Assembly (NCBI RefSeq): GCF_963966145.1
Contig: NC_091049.1
Span: 17,856,001 to 17,920,000, forward strand
DNA length: 64,000 nucleotides
Direction: 5' to 3'
Source of the DNA: Tenebrio molitor
Lineage: Eukaryota > Arthropoda > Insecta > Coleoptera > Tenebrionidae
Position 1 is the first letter of the stretch; each line of letters starts with the position of its first letter. The notes below the pieces were generated by a model, which saw only the letters and a list, made by a program, of their open reading frames with translations, was not told the DNA's origin and searched no databases. Positions 46,771-59,399 of the stretch are shown one piece after another. The translations under genes and the position numbers were made by a program.

Positions 46771-47128
46771 ACCGGGTGTAATGGAAGTCCACGTAATAAA
46801 TTTATTCACCAATAGGACTCGTTAAAATGAATATTTTTTTAATGTATCATGTTTTCCGCAAATTCTCCCAGAATTAAAATTAAATATAATTTGAACTTTA
46901 AAATCCATAGGTACCCGTTCATGTGTTTACACATCCATTGATAACGAAGCACGAAAAAAAAAACTCTAATGAAAACGATTTTTTATTATTATTAGTATGT
47001 ATTAAAACTGCGATCGTTCTTTCTTCAAAAAAAATGGAAAGTTTTTATCACACAAAAACATTTTCACTCACTCTTTTGTTTCAATCGATGATTACATTTA
47101 TTACGTGGACTTTCATAACACCCTGTGT
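46771..47128. mobile_element. MITE, ~358 bp
   Basis: Ends ACCGGGTGTAATGGAAGTCC and complement of ACAGGGTGTTATGAAAGTCC, both followed inward by ACGTAATAAAT. Belongs with the CAGGGTG-type ends. 47130-47860 has no feature beyond a GC patch at 47215-47300. Confidence 0.75.
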
Positions 47129-47861
47129 TTAGTTTTACGATTAAACAATTATTAAAAATTAAGATCATAATTGTGATGTTAGAATTAGGCCAGAAAAAGT
47201 GAAAGCGTTGACTCACCCTAGCCGGAGCAGGGGGAGGTACCCGGGCGTACTTTACCTGGGTCCAGAGGGTAGGTTGAAAGATGAACTACGAGCCCAGCAC
47301 TGGGTCAGATCAGACGGTAGTTCACAAACAATAAACAAATACCAGCGCAAAGTGAGTTTAAATTACCCAACTCAAATTAAGTACATTCGCTGATGAAAAC
47401 TCTCATCGGTGAAAAAACACCCTGTATAACAAAATTTTGACGATTTTTATAAACTAAATGACAGCAATAATGTAACACTCATGAATAGTATTTTTGACAA
47501 ATAAATTATCAAAGTGTCAGCCCAAAACAGTAAAAATTAAAAGTAAAAATAATAAATTGATTAATCAGTATTTACTTGAATATTTCGTCCCTAGCAACTT
47601 GTAGAATTTTGACATTAACGAGAAATGACAAAAGTAAGGCAACACTTTCATAATAGCAGGTTGTTTAACGAGTACTTAGTATACGCTATTAGTATTCTGA
47701 AGGCAAGTGTGTTTACTCATCCGAATGAGGAATAGCCATTATGTACGAGTCAAATACGACGCTTTATCTACGACTCTTTACATAAAATATGTCTCTGTCA
47801 TTGAATACTTTATCTGCTAACGTATCCTAACAAATGTATTATTTAAGTCGTAGATAATAGC

Positions 47862-48055
47862 ACCGTGCCTTCAAATAAATTTGGAATTAGCGTTGGCTGT
47901 GATTCTATTATGAAGTTGGTAACATGCAATTTTCAAAGGCACAGCAGTAACCTTGACAGCACAGTACACATGTTAATCGTCTATTACCAGCCGTTACTAG
48001 ATAAAATATATAAATCATAACCTACTCTAATTCCGAATTTATTTGAAGGCACGGT
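47862..48055. mobile_element. MITE, ~194 bp
   Basis: Inverted ends ACCGTGCCTTCAAATAAATT and complement, then GGAATTAG / CTAATTCC inward. Confidence 0.8.
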
Positions 48056-49017
48056 ATATTATATCGTTAAGAGTAGAAGTGTCTCCTTTTGTGCTCAGCC
48101 CAGAGCGCAGCACACTAGTTGCGTCCCGCGGTCAACCTGACCCCTAAAATCCTATACTAGTTGGGTCCCGGTTGACCATTTTCCTACCTGCGGATTAAGA
48201 AAAATGAATCGCCATTTTGCCAACTCCTTCTACCTCCTACAGTGTGGGTAGGGTGTTTAATGATAAGGGTGATTGGTTGAAATTTTAGGAGTTAAATTAT
48301 TTTTGCCATTTTAGAAAGTTCAAATCATTTTACCCAAAATGCAGTCTGTATCAGTGTCATCAGTGATAGAAATGTTGAGTGAAAAAGGAAAAGTTCTTTT
48401 AATCGTGGCGTATATTAAACGGAAACATGACGTAATTGTGGAAGCCTTCTTGGAGCATAACCACGAAAGTGACAGTGATCAAACATTAAATAGACAAAAA
48501 TTAAGTAATTAAAAGAAAGGCCACAGAAGACATCTGTGAAAAACCGTCGAAATTGTTGCATCGAGAGTTACACAGTAAACATGTTGACACCCTCACCGTT
48601 ACTGATGTAAATTTAATTAGAAAAAATATTCACAATGCTCGAAAGCATATATTACCGCAAATACCAACCAGCATTTCTGATGTACATGACGCTTTAGACG
48701 CCATTGAAATTACAACAAATAAAAATGAACAGTTTTTGTTATTTAATGACAGAAACAGCAATATTGTTATGTTCTCGTGTAGAACAAATCTTACTTTTTT
48801 AAGTAAATTGGATACGATCTACGTTGATGGAACATTTCGTTGTTGCCCCAAATTTTTCACACAATTGTTCACAATTCACGGTTTACAAAATGATCACTAC
48901 ATTCCGCTGGTATTTTTTTTGTTACCAAACAAAAGCGTATCTTCATATAGTGATGCATTTCGCCGGATTGTGGAAGAATGTGCAAAATTAAATTTAAAAT
49001 TTTCTCCAAAAACTATA

Positions 49018-49602
49018 CAGGGTGTTTTCGAAGTTGATGGGTTCCTTGTAACACGAGATACTATACATTATTCTTAAGAATTTTAGCCTAAATCTTCTTA
49101 GTAAAATGTTTGTATTAAGGGAGATAATTGATTGTATATTTTTATTGTTTTCTAAAATTTTGAGTCCGGTCCTGTCTATTTCTCCGCTGTCCTAGATTAA
49201 TAACTGACGTGGCCCAGGATGGTGTCTTTCTGGAAATCGCTCTGCGTACTCTCTAGACGCCGCAGCTGCATTCTGATAACGTGATAACATTGCCCCTACA
49301 TTAGCAACACATCTGTGAGCTCATTATTTTCGTAATGATAAAGCCATTCCGACTAATTAGATGACAACTCTGACAGTATTTTTGATTAACGTCCATGCTC
49401 ATTTGATTTTTTTTTGTCAATTCTAATTTCTAACAAATCAGCGCAAATTTAAGCAGGACCGGTTTCAGAAATTTCAAAAAAATTAATTTATTTTATCTTC
49501 ATTACCGTACACATTTTACTAAGGTGACTTTGGCTAAAACTCTTTAGAACAACGCATACTATCACAGGTTAAAAGGAGCACCTCAACTTCGAAAACACCC
49601 TG
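49018..49602. mobile_element. TA-inserting DNA element (CAGGGTG family), 585 bp, in the MULE
   Basis: CAGGGTGTTTTCGAAGTTGA at the left and its complement at the right, TA at 49016-17 and 49603-04. Same family as 15317-16009. Taking out the element and one TA rejoins codons ACT ATA TAT GCC of the MULE frame. Confidence 0.9.
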
Positions 49603-50124
49603 TATATGCCGATTTCGAAAAAGCCATTCATTCTGCAGCTAGCTTTATTTGGCCGGAATCAGATATCAAAGGATGTAGATTTCATTTGGGACAATCGTGG
49701 TAAGTTGATTCAAATTAATTTTAGAATGAATGTATGTATACTTAATTCTTTTTTCTTAGGTGGTGTAAAATTCAGACTTTAGGTTTAACCAAAGAATACG
49801 TTACGCAATCAGAAACTGGCCAATATTTGAAATATTTATTTGGGTTGTCGTTATTAAGCCCCGATATGGTGGGCGATTGTTTTGCAGAAGATTTTGCAGC
49901 CATTCAACCCAATCAAACATCGATTCAAGATTTTGCAGACTATCTCGTTGAATGGTACATAGCTGAAGATTCGCACTTTCCACCTTATATGTGGGCTGAA
50001 AACAGTTCAAGTTCCCAACGTACTACCAACGCATGTGAAGGATTTCACTCGAAATTTAATGCATCTTTTTACTGTGGGCATCCAAATATATTTCAATTTA
50101 CTTGAAGAATTTTCAGATAGATAC

Positions 50125-50837
50125 TGTTACGGGGCGACGTCGAACGTCGGGGCGGAGCCCCAGGGGGGCGAAGCACCAAGGGGGCAAGACGCCAAGGGGG
50201 CGAAGCACCAAGGGGGGGAAGCGCCACAGACGTCGGAGTCCTCGTTGATGAAGGGGGGTGCCACCGAGTGCCGTGGGCGACTACGGTGACGGTTTCGGTG
50301 GTGCGGTCGGCCGAGAGGTGGCTGGTCGATTCCGCCAGCGCAGGGACCCCTCGGTGGAGCGTTGATGATGGTGTGAGGGGTGTCTGGTCGATCGTGCCAG
50401 AGCAGGGACCCCTCAGGATGTGGTGAAAAGAAAAGTCTCGGTGAGGAGCAAGTCTTTAATGACTCCGTCCGTCCTTTACGACCGGTACGGGAGTAACCTT
50501 GACAAAAATGTGAGCCCCTATTTATGTGCGCCCGGCTGAGGGCCGAGGCGCCAAGGACGGCTCCTGATTGGTCCGGCCGGAAACTTTGGTGGCGCAGCCG
50601 AGAGAACACCTGTGCCTATAAGGCCTGCGGAACAGCCGCGCGCGCGTACTATAGGACAGGTCTCCTCGTCGACAACACCTCGCCCCGGCCGGCTCACAAC
50701 AGAAAAAAAGAAACCTAACTATATTTACAAACTTAGCCTAACTTATCTAACTTAACTAACTTAACCTACGTGTTCTTTATTTACATTTATGTACAATATT
50801 TACAAAATCGGGGCTAAATTCGCGAAGCGCGGTATCA
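50125..50837. mobile_element. Solo LTR, 713 bp, GC-rich, in the MULE
   Basis: TGTTACGGGG...GGTATCA, bounded by ATAC on both sides (50121-24, 50838-41). Much GC-richer than its host. Contains GGGGGCGAAGCACCAA-type repeats (50165-50225), two AGCAGGGACCCCTC blocks and a CTATAAGG box at 50615. Not obviously related to the 1.2-kb LTR family. Confidence 0.8.
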
Positions 50838-51523
50838 ATACCTATATAAAAATAAGAAGCGCATTATTTCCAAAAAAGGTTTACAGAAAAGCGTTTATTG
50901 ATAAAAAAACATTTTATGGAAAGCCAAATAAATAAATTAAAGACAAATCAAATTAGCAGATTTCAATTTGTTAAAACTGTTGCATATAACTGTTTGCCAC
51001 ATGCAAATTGAAAATTATTAATTATGTACAAATATCAATAAACTTTTATAAACACAACAGACGTTTTATTGGGTGTATTTTATTAATTTCAGGTTTTTGG
51101 TTATAATTAGTAAGTAACCTTCCTGGAAGGTCTTCGGGACGCAACTAGTATACAAGCCGCGAAGCGACCCGGATTAAAATCTGACAGCGGGACGCAACTA
51201 GTATGCCACCGCCCAGAGATTGAAGATCGAAACGCAGTTGAGGTCGACAACTGGGCGAATCTCAAAAAGAGCTTGTACTCTGAATGATATTATACTATTT
51301 TATCTTCAAGCGGATCAAAAAAAAAAAATCGAAGATGAACTCACTTATTTATGGCGGCCAAAACATTTTAGCCGTCACTATCTTGACATTCACGTAAAGT
51401 GTAAATAAACCTTTAGGAACCGTAACTCCACTTTCGATTCTGGTGCATATTGTTATTCTGACAATCAATTTAAACTGTTTAAAGCTCAGATATAATTACA
51501 TAAATCTATGTCGTTTTCTGTTT

Positions 51524-51581
51524 GCTTTAATCACGACTTTAGTTAAGGGCAACTTTAATAACGGTGTCGTGATACGGCCCT
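51524..51581. mobile_element. TIR fragment of the 22.0-kb element family
   Basis: CTTTAATCACGACTTTAG...GGTGTCGTGATACGGCCC is the complement of 22040-22100. No partner end found nearby. 51585-52540 has no supported gene. Confidence 0.6.
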
Positions 51582-52547
51582 ACATCTCCGAGTGAAAGTA
51601 ACCAAATTGGCAAAAACAATCTTTTAATTTAATTATTCAAATGTCCCGACTGTATATACCTTGCAAATTTCGAATAAACGACTCAATTAGAACAAAATTG
51701 ATTGCTTATTTAAATTTAAACAAACCTCATAGGTCTAAAAAAATTGTAAACAGAATAAAACGCTTCAAGCTTCAAGCGAACAGCATGTCCGGGCTGTTTT
51801 GAGCAGATTTGCTTCATTGAGTGTACCGTACCTACAACCGTAGCCACATCCTTGTCTTACAGACACTCGCTCGTTTCCTAGTCTGCGCATCTCATCCGCC
51901 AAGCTATTTTGGTCAAGCAGTACCGGTCTTGTAACGTAAATAGCTATTGTAATATTTCTACGAATGATTAATAAGTGTGCGGAGGACGTCGTCATGTAAA
52001 CCGTTGTTTATGAAAAAAATTGTTCAAATTTGTTCAACGTTTAACTTTGCGTTGAAAATAAACGAATGAAATCAATAAAAAAATCGCGTTCAAGATATTC
52101 CCGAAGATCTCCAGATTACCGCAGAGCAAGCGAGCTCATTTTTGTTGCCTGCAAAATCGCGCTTGTGTTAATTTTAACAATTGTGAAGCATCATCTTCGA
52201 TCTCGTCTACATCTGCTAGTAGCATATGGATTTCGAATAATTCAAGGTGTGTCTCATAAAATTAAACATTAATTGTACCAATTGTAAAAATAGTTGAAAG
52301 ATAAAGTTTAGTTCTACGGTGCTGTAGTGATTTAGTCATAACGGCCCCTCCTCTAAAGTATCAACGCAGTGACCATGTTACTAGGTAACTAATAATAAAC
52401 AGTGCCTGAAGTGAAAAACAGAAAAGATTAAGTGCATGAAATCGCATTTCACACACTGTTATGTATGGTTTCTGTGGTTTCGATTTTACTAACAACGTAA
52501 CTAAAAAAAATACATGTAAGAAAATGATCCACTTCACGCACAGGTAA

Positions 52548-53809
52548 TGTTACGATTTAAATCTCCGCGCGCTTGTAAATCTTCGCGATTTCTGTAGAAT
52601 GGTCTAGAACCCATCGCGACAAAAACGTACACGGGCTTCCCCCGAAAAATCTGCATAGAGAGGGGGCGAAGGCTATAAATCGGGGAAACCAGGGACAAAA
52701 AGGGGAAGTTCACGGCTGTTCGCAGTGTTGTTAGTGCCTGGGGAGAATCAAGGGGACAGTGATCCACTGAATTTCCAGGGCTGACGAGACGTCGTAGTGA
52801 AGTTCACGAGGGTCGTTGGAGAGGGTTCATCCCAGTACCACCGCCCCAAATCGCCAAGCGGATCAAGGACTTCACTACGGAAGGTTTCCAGACCGAACGC
52901 TTTTGCGGATCAAGATCTCGTCGAGTCCTGCCAGTACAGGTCGTCCCCGGACTCATCGGAAGGTCCCAGATCCACCCACCAGCCAAGTCCGGAGCAGTGG
53001 TAACACCTCATTTTCTCCCAGGCCGTGGCTTCCACATTTTATTCGGATAGATTAACTTTCCACGTTTTCTATCACCTCTCATTTTTTATTACATTTCATT
53101 TCATTTATATTTAATGACCGACTCATTGAAAACATTTTATTACTCATTTCGTCACTATCTCATTGGCAGTTGAATATAATCCATTTTTGAATCAAATTTT
53201 TAATTTTTCGTCTAGGGCGGACACTTCTTATACACGGCTTCACCGTATCAGCTGTGAGTGACCTCGTCAGCATCGAGCTATCGCGGGCACCACAATTTCT
53301 TGCGACGTTTCTTCATCGGGTTGATAAAGTTCAACGACTCCAGTTGTCGACCGGCAGTAAATCCGGAACTCGCTGAAGGACTTGCTGTCAACGGTGTCGG
53401 AAGATTGGTTCGTTGGGTTCACGTCAAACAGGGAAGCTCGTGCCATAATTAGTTATATTTTGTCCGGGATAAAGTAGGAGAAAATGAGACAGCACTGTGT
53501 TAGGTTTCTTTGTCAGATCGTGGAGTTTTATTTTTGCAGATTGTATCATTGTTTCATTTCATTTTATCGTAATCTTGTCTTGCAACAACAATTTCACGTG
53601 ACAGTCTGCAAATAAAAACCTTTCTCCACGAATTTGTTGTGTATCATTTCCCGTACTCCGCCATTTTTCAGCCTCAGTCGACGATACTCTTGGTTCGCAT
53701 TGTAAACCGAGTCGAAGCCCACGACCTGTTCGTTATACCCTTGAACATTCCAGATGTGTAACCGGTAACAGTGTGGCCCAGTTTCGGGAGGGCAATTTAT
53801 AACGTAACA
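52548..53809 (+). mobile_element. Solo LTR, 1262 bp, with 4-bp target duplication
   Basis: TGTTACG...CGTAACA flanked by GTAA (52544-47, 53810-13). Same family as 7970-9163, opposite orientation. TATAAAT at 52674-52680 with a GC-rich upstream and a plausible start ~30 bases on. The 4-bp duplication fits Gypsy-type integration. No internal region is left. Confidence 0.85.
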
Positions 53810-54492
53810 GTAACTATGCGTGAATATCAATTTTTTGAATCAATAATAGAAAAATAGTAAAGTCGTAAAGGGTGTCCTAAGAGACTTTTACTGTAAAATA
53901 CTAGTATGTATACATAAAGCCACATAATTTTTTAAATTTATGTTTTGGAATTCAAGCAAAACATTTAATTCGAATTAAAATTTTATTCTTTTATAAAGTA
54001 ATTTTCCTAAATTGAATGGCAACCCACAATAAATTATTAATACACCAGAACAAGTATCACATAAATTTTGTTAACAAATTAAGATCATATCATAATTCAA
54101 TAATCTAAAGGCTCTGCTTGATATGATCACTTTAATATTAGAAAGACAAATTACATTTGATTATTGTAAAAATTCAATTCCAAGTTCATACCTATCTGAA
54201 TTTAAGGAGGTCTCAATTTTAACTATGTAAATTTTATCGAAGGTAATAGTTATTTATGTATTAAGGACATAATCAGGAGATTATGCTACGAGGAAATAAT
54301 AAAAGCCCGAGGAACGAGGGCTTTTAAATTCCCGAGGGCCATAATCGAAAATTATGCCCGTGGGACATACAACGTTTTTTCCAATTTTATAATTTCTAAA
54401 AGATTCAAACAAATATTTAGTATTCCTAAACTAAAAGTTGTGTCCATACAAATTTAGTTAGCTATTTTCATGTTGTTAGGGTTATTGGTATA

Positions 54493-55467
54493 CAGGGTGT
54501 TAGGGAATGGTCTCCCAAGAATTTCAGAGTGAATTTATCAGGGAAAATGTGGTCGAAAACCTTTATACCGTTTTTGGATAAATTACACCGTTTTCTGAAA
54601 ATAAAATTGTACCCTGCTGTTTAGGGACTGCTGAAAAATTGCTTTGTGCACGAAAACAATTCTTGTATGTTTCGACATAAAAATGATTGCTTGGTAACGA
54701 TTCGAAATTTACTACTGTCAAAGTTTACATTTTAATTTGATCTATCTTTTATCCGTCGCCTGCGAAGACTACAATCATTTACAATGCCTGAATATTCTAT
54801 AGAGGAGGATGCAGATATGTATTTTGTGTATGGGGAATATAGCGGAAAGGCTACTGCTGGTGTCCGAAGGTATGCTAATGCTAGTATTAAGGCAAACGGA
54901 GGACATTTATTATGATTTTTTTCAATACAAATACAAATAAATAAAGTTACACAAAAATTAACGAATCTTATTAGTAGTATTAGGTGGTTAGTGCTCGATT
55001 TCAAATCCCTTTAGAGGTTGATCGAGATGTGGTATCACAAATAAAGCTGCAGAAATAATTTCAGTTTATTGCAGCCATAAAAGGGGACTTACTTCAAGAT
55101 TGCGGTCAATCTAGATAAATATTTCGAATAAAAAATGCAATCCTAGTTTTTGATGAGATATTATCCAAGGGAAGTATTCAAAACCGAAACGTCATTGTGA
55201 CAGTAGGTACTCGATAAAATCTGACATAAAGGCATTGTTGTATTTTAGTTGCTAAGCAATTAATTTTCATTTCAGAACTTTAACTATTTATTTAATTATT
55301 ACAACAATAAAATGGTGCAAAAGCTCCCAAACAGTGGGGCACCATTTTAAATTTTTATCTTTGAGAAAACCATTCATGTTAGGAAAAAATGGTATTAAGC
55401 TTTTCGACCATATTTTCCCTCAGAAACTCACCCTGACATTCTTGGGAGACCATTCCCTAACATCCTG
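54493..55467. mobile_element. TA-inserting DNA element, 975 bp, long TIRs
   Basis: CAGGGTGTTAGGGAATGGTC at the left and complement of CAGGATGTTAGGGAATGGTC at the right, TA on both sides; the TIRs run ~75 bp (to GTGGTCGAAAA / TTTTCGACCAT). No transposase inside. Just after it, GACGATTATTGACTAAAATA is duplicated in tandem (55598-55650). Confidence 0.85.
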
Positions 55468-56020
55468 TATATGTATGATTTTCTTAATAAAATTATGTTT
55501 GATACCATTATTTGAATAATTAAACCAACCGTTGCTTGGCAGATTTTTGACAGATCTGTGCCATAAAGGCCAATTTATGCCCTCATTTGGGGCGTATAAA
55601 GACGATTATTGACTAAAATAGATTAAAGACGATTATTGACTAAAATAGAATAAAATAACATAACTGATACATTTTTCAATTTTACGAAAAGTTTTTGCTT
55701 TGAAAATTTTACCAGTTGAATTTGGGCATTTTTACAGGAGTAGCATGCAATTTTAATTTTTAATCACTTTTGACGGATGACAGAGTAGCAGGACGTTTTT
55801 ATCGGGATACACATTTTTGATTAGATGAAAGCAAGTGCTCAGATTGGCTGAACACGCACGTTTGACGTACGTGGGAATTAATCACAATTAATAAGTTGTA
55901 CATTACCTAATTAGATTTTTTAAATTAACCACTACTCTTTCAACATGTATAAACCACCTGAATTGAGCACAAAACATATTTAACTAAAGCCGCAGTGATT
56001 TCTTCAAATATTAATAATTA

Positions 56021-57852
56021 TTATATTTTTTCCGTTCTCGGTTTAAGGGTTACTCCATATCCATCAGGAGCTGAAATTAGTACATCAATATGTAGCCTGA
56101 TGGTTTCAATTGACTCGTACTGGGTTGATACTATTTGAAAATTTCTTAAAACATTTGACAAATATACCTTCATAGACATCATGGCAAACCGCATTCCTGA
56201 AAATATTATATTATATAATGCAATAATTAACAACATACTCAAATCAATAACCAATGCAGTTTCTCGGAGGTATGCTAAACGGCATATAGCAATAACGAGG
56301 TCTTTTCTCAACTTCTTCCGGTTTAAACCTGTCTGGATCAAATTTCAATGGATTTGGCCAATATTTTGAATGTCTATGAATGTAGTGTACAGGAATTATC
56401 AAATTGCTGCCTTCGGGGATCACAGTGTCACGAATGATAACATCTTCTAAAACCTTTCTTAACAAAACGGGACCAACGGGAAATAGTCTCATCGTTTCTT
56501 TGATAACATATTCTAAATAGACCATACGGCTCAAATCGTCTAAAGTTGGTTCTCGAGTGTTGTTTTCAAAAATGTCCAACATTTCTTGGTAAGCCCTCCT
56601 TTGAACGTCTTGATGCATTGCTAACATAATCGTGGTAAAGCTTAATGTAAGAGCTGTCGTATCGCTGCCGGTTATTATCATCGTCAATGTCTCTTCGACC
56701 AATTCCTCGTTGCTCCATTTATTTTCTTCTTCGGTAACTTTTATTAAACAACTTAAGAAATCTTTGTATTTAGTGTCACCACAGTTTTCATTTTCCAAAA
56801 GTTGTTTCTTCCTAGAAACAATCTAAAAGTGATTGTTTAATTTCTAGAACAATTTTTTTTATTATACTAACCTCCCTAACAAAACCGAAAGCTTTTGCAC
56901 ACAACTCAGCTACTGCTTTCTCAGATCCAAAAAGTTTCCAAACAATATCAGAATGATATAATGGATTTAAAAAACGGGTACCAATTAAAGCCGCTCCTCT
57001 GAAATAGAACTAGACTTTGCAAAACTACTTATTATTTAATTCATTGTAATTATTACTGAGTTATCCACTTCATGAATTCGTCTTGTTGATTCCACTCGGA
57101 AGAGTCAACACCAAGACATGTATCTGCAATAAAACTATTAAAGAGTATTCCAACACAGATTTCACTCACCGCAAATAGTTTTAAAAGTGCAATCACCGTA
57201 TCGTTTAAAAATATCGGTTTGAATATTTGCATAATTCTCCTTTAAGTCGATGATGAAACTGTTTGAGTGTTTGATAAAAATATCAAAATATGAATTCAGA
57301 ATGGTTTGGTTAAAAGTTTGATTAAGTATTTTTCTGTGAATCCCCCATGTTGACACTATAAAATAGTTAACCAGTGCAAACAATGTTAACGATTACATAA
57401 CGAATCTATGACGCACGTTTAGCTATCAAAATTCCATGACCCAATGCCGGTTTAAGAAATTCATGCATCTGCGTTTTTGCAAGACACTGTTTCGTCAATT
57501 TTTCGACATCATCAGCTTCAGAAAGTATTACATAAAAATGTGGGCCTAACCATATTTTTCCTATAGGTCGGTATTTTTCAACCAATTCCATTGTTTTCGT
57601 AAAATACACTATAAACAAAATTATCAGATATTCTCTTCCCAAAGTATACATCAGTTTTTTACCATCTTTGCCCTTAAGAAAAGGATGAATGGTCCCCAAG
57701 AACGGCAAACCAAAGGGACCCTTTATTTTTGCCGAATAGCAGTAAATTCTTCGTCTTTTCCAAAAATATTGTACAACAAAACCAACCACAAAAATTAACA
57801 GTAAAGTTAACAGAAGGTTGCCAATCGTGAAATATTCGGCTAGAATCTCCAT
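56021..57852 (-). CDS. Cytochrome P450 B, CYP4 clan, 502 aa
   Basis: Paralogue of P450-A with identical exon lengths. My model (- strand): 57852-57663, 57608-57417, 57355-57170, 57123-57057, 56998-56872, 56822-56252, 56196-56021. Residue numbers coincide: anchor ~9-29, GPFGLPFLG hinge, TGSDTT 305-310 (Thr305 replaces Ala of P450-A), ETMR 363-366, FDPDRF 415-420, FSIPPRNCIG 436-445 with Cys443 and the same unusual Pro439. The 54-nt first intron is again open in frame. Exon 5 differs most (NPLYHSDIVWKLFGSEKAVA against NSLYYPDIVWNLFGSGKAIH in A), a region near helices F-G that often shapes substrate choice. Fully intact; both copies are probably expressed enzymes with the reductase as electron donor. 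Confidence 0.9.
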
Positions 57853-58541
57853 GATAAGCTACAATTAAAGCAACAAAAGTTTTTAGTGGACAAGCATTTT
57901 CATATACCTAACTTTAAAAACGTTTTTATTTTTCCAAATGTCAATTTCAGTAAAAGAAAAAATATTTCAAGTTGGAAAGAAAATAAATAGTACTTAGTGT
58001 TTATGTTATTTCTTTTTAGAAACAATATAATTATTATTACAATACGAGTATATGATTCTCTTAAAAGTTAGTAGTTTCTAAACTTCGTCAACGGGTCAAT
58101 TATCAGCAGTTAATTTTGAACCTGACTGGACTTTCAATTCCTTTTTGTGTCTCGGTTTATGATGGCTGAAGGAGGGTGAGGCATACGCTTACAGAACGGA
58201 GAAATCCAGAACTTTATGTGGACTATTTAATTCATCTGTCACTTAATGTTCCTCAACCAATGAAACACACTTAATTTTAGTGATTTCCATGGGTACAAAA
58301 GAATTACAGCAGATATTGGACTAGTACAAATATCAGCGACTATTTTTTCGAACTGAATATTTTAAACAAATGAAAATCTTTATTAAAATTTTTGTTTGCA
58401 GTTAAAAACGAATACAACAATATTATTTTCTAACAAATTGAAGTGTACAATCTGAAAAACTGAAAGAAATTTGAGGAATTTGATTCATTAAATAGTCCTC
58501 CAAATACGACTCGTAGTCAATGTTATGCAGATCATTTTTGT

Positions 58542-58638
58542 GGTGGTGTTACGAATGTCAACGCGCTGCGATATGAATTTGACGAGTGCGTTAGCACGAG
58601 TCGAATTCGAAAGCGCCGTTGACATTCGTAACACCACC
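58542..58638. repeat. Hairpin with GACGAGTGCGTTAGCACGAGTC loop region
   Basis: Arms GGTGGTGTTACGAATGTCAA and TTGACATTCGTAACACCACC pair perfectly over 20 bases; the inner part holds two nested CGAGT/ACTCG-type palindromes. 57853-58080 upstream of P450-B matches 36854-37030 upstream of A; 58080-58540 shows nothing. Confidence 0.8.
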
Positions 58639-59399
58639 TAACCTGACCTGACCTGACCAAACCTCTTAAAGGTTAGAAAGTGAGCGATTACTCGTGTACA
58701 CATCAACCGGTCAGTAATGATGAAAAGAGGAGTCAGTAATGAGTCGTAAGCGGTCAGTAATGAAACCCATAACTGAACTGTGGTGGCGCTACTGTAGCAC
58801 CAATCGCGAAAATCTCTGTACGTTTTTCTGATATCGTAATTTGCTTTTCTCAGGTAAGAGATTGAGTGTTAATTTGTGTGCGGATTTCCGTAGTTCTGGG
58901 GAGGGTACACTCTATTTCGCTATCGCACATTTTGTTTGTTAAAAAATGTGAGCAAATGTCAATTTGGTTTGATTTTTGTGAACTAAAATTGAATACAATC
59001 TCAATCGTGTGCGCCTGCTAAGTTTTAATAGTTTGCCAAAATAAACAATAATATTACAGAGGTTGGTTTTTATTTATTTTTTATTATTATAATGTTGCTT
59101 GTTGGATTAAATGATTGATTGTGAATAAAATAGTATACAACCTCGGCGAAAGTCCATTCCTGTGTCTCGAGAACTAGTTCACCTCGAGGGCAAGCCTCTC
59201 CGTAAACTATTGTTTTCTAATCTCTAATCAAAACGAAAAAGGAGCCACTTTTATGAAGGTGAATATTTTTTTACTGGAATAATTTATTATAATAAATTGT
59301 TGTTATTGCAATATAGGAGACTGTTTTCTAAAAAATACTAACAATCTATTGTAATCAATCAAATGAAAAAGAAGCAAAAATGCCAAATTAATAATAAGT

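Larger units (their letters stand above)
48338..51010 (+). pseudogene. MULE transposase with two insertions
   Basis: Pieces in order: 48338 ATG with a FLYWCH zinc-finger-like start (SEKGKVLLIVAYIK...EHNHESD), apparently missing the Cys part, then LNRQKLSN and a frameshift. 48553-49017 carries the catalytic start (LDTIYVDGTF, FFTQLFTIHG, LVFFLLPNK). The 585-bp insertion follows, then YADFEKAIHSAASFIW and GCRFHLGQSW. An intron of ~60 bp (49700-49759, GTAAGT...TTTTAG) leads to WCKIQTLGL and TNACEGFHSKFN. A one-base shift near 50090 is followed by the solo LTR, then YIKIRSALFPKK and QISRFQFVKTVAY to the end near 50998. Removing each insertion with one target copy restores the reading register at its site. 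Dead as it stands. Confidence 0.8.
48106..51210 (+). mobile_element. MULE DNA transposon with 8-bp target duplication
   Basis: Flanked by GCCCAGAG on both sides (48098-48105, 51211-51218). The ~75-bp ends each contain two copies of an ACTAGTTGCGTCCC-like motif in inverted orientation (48113, 48155; 51135, 51190). Inside is a transposase relic with one intron, interrupted by a TA-inserting element and a solo LTR. The 8-bp duplication fits the Mutator-like superfamily. Confidence 0.85.

Noticed and set aside
50127..50609. 160-codon open frame on the - strand
   Set aside because: It lies wholly in the GC-rich solo LTR; GC-rich DNA has few stops and the product has low-complexity repeats.
52804..53055. 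Open frames on both strands around 52.8-53.05 kb
   Set aside because: Within the 1.26-kb solo LTR; no motif, and the other LTR copy does not keep them open.
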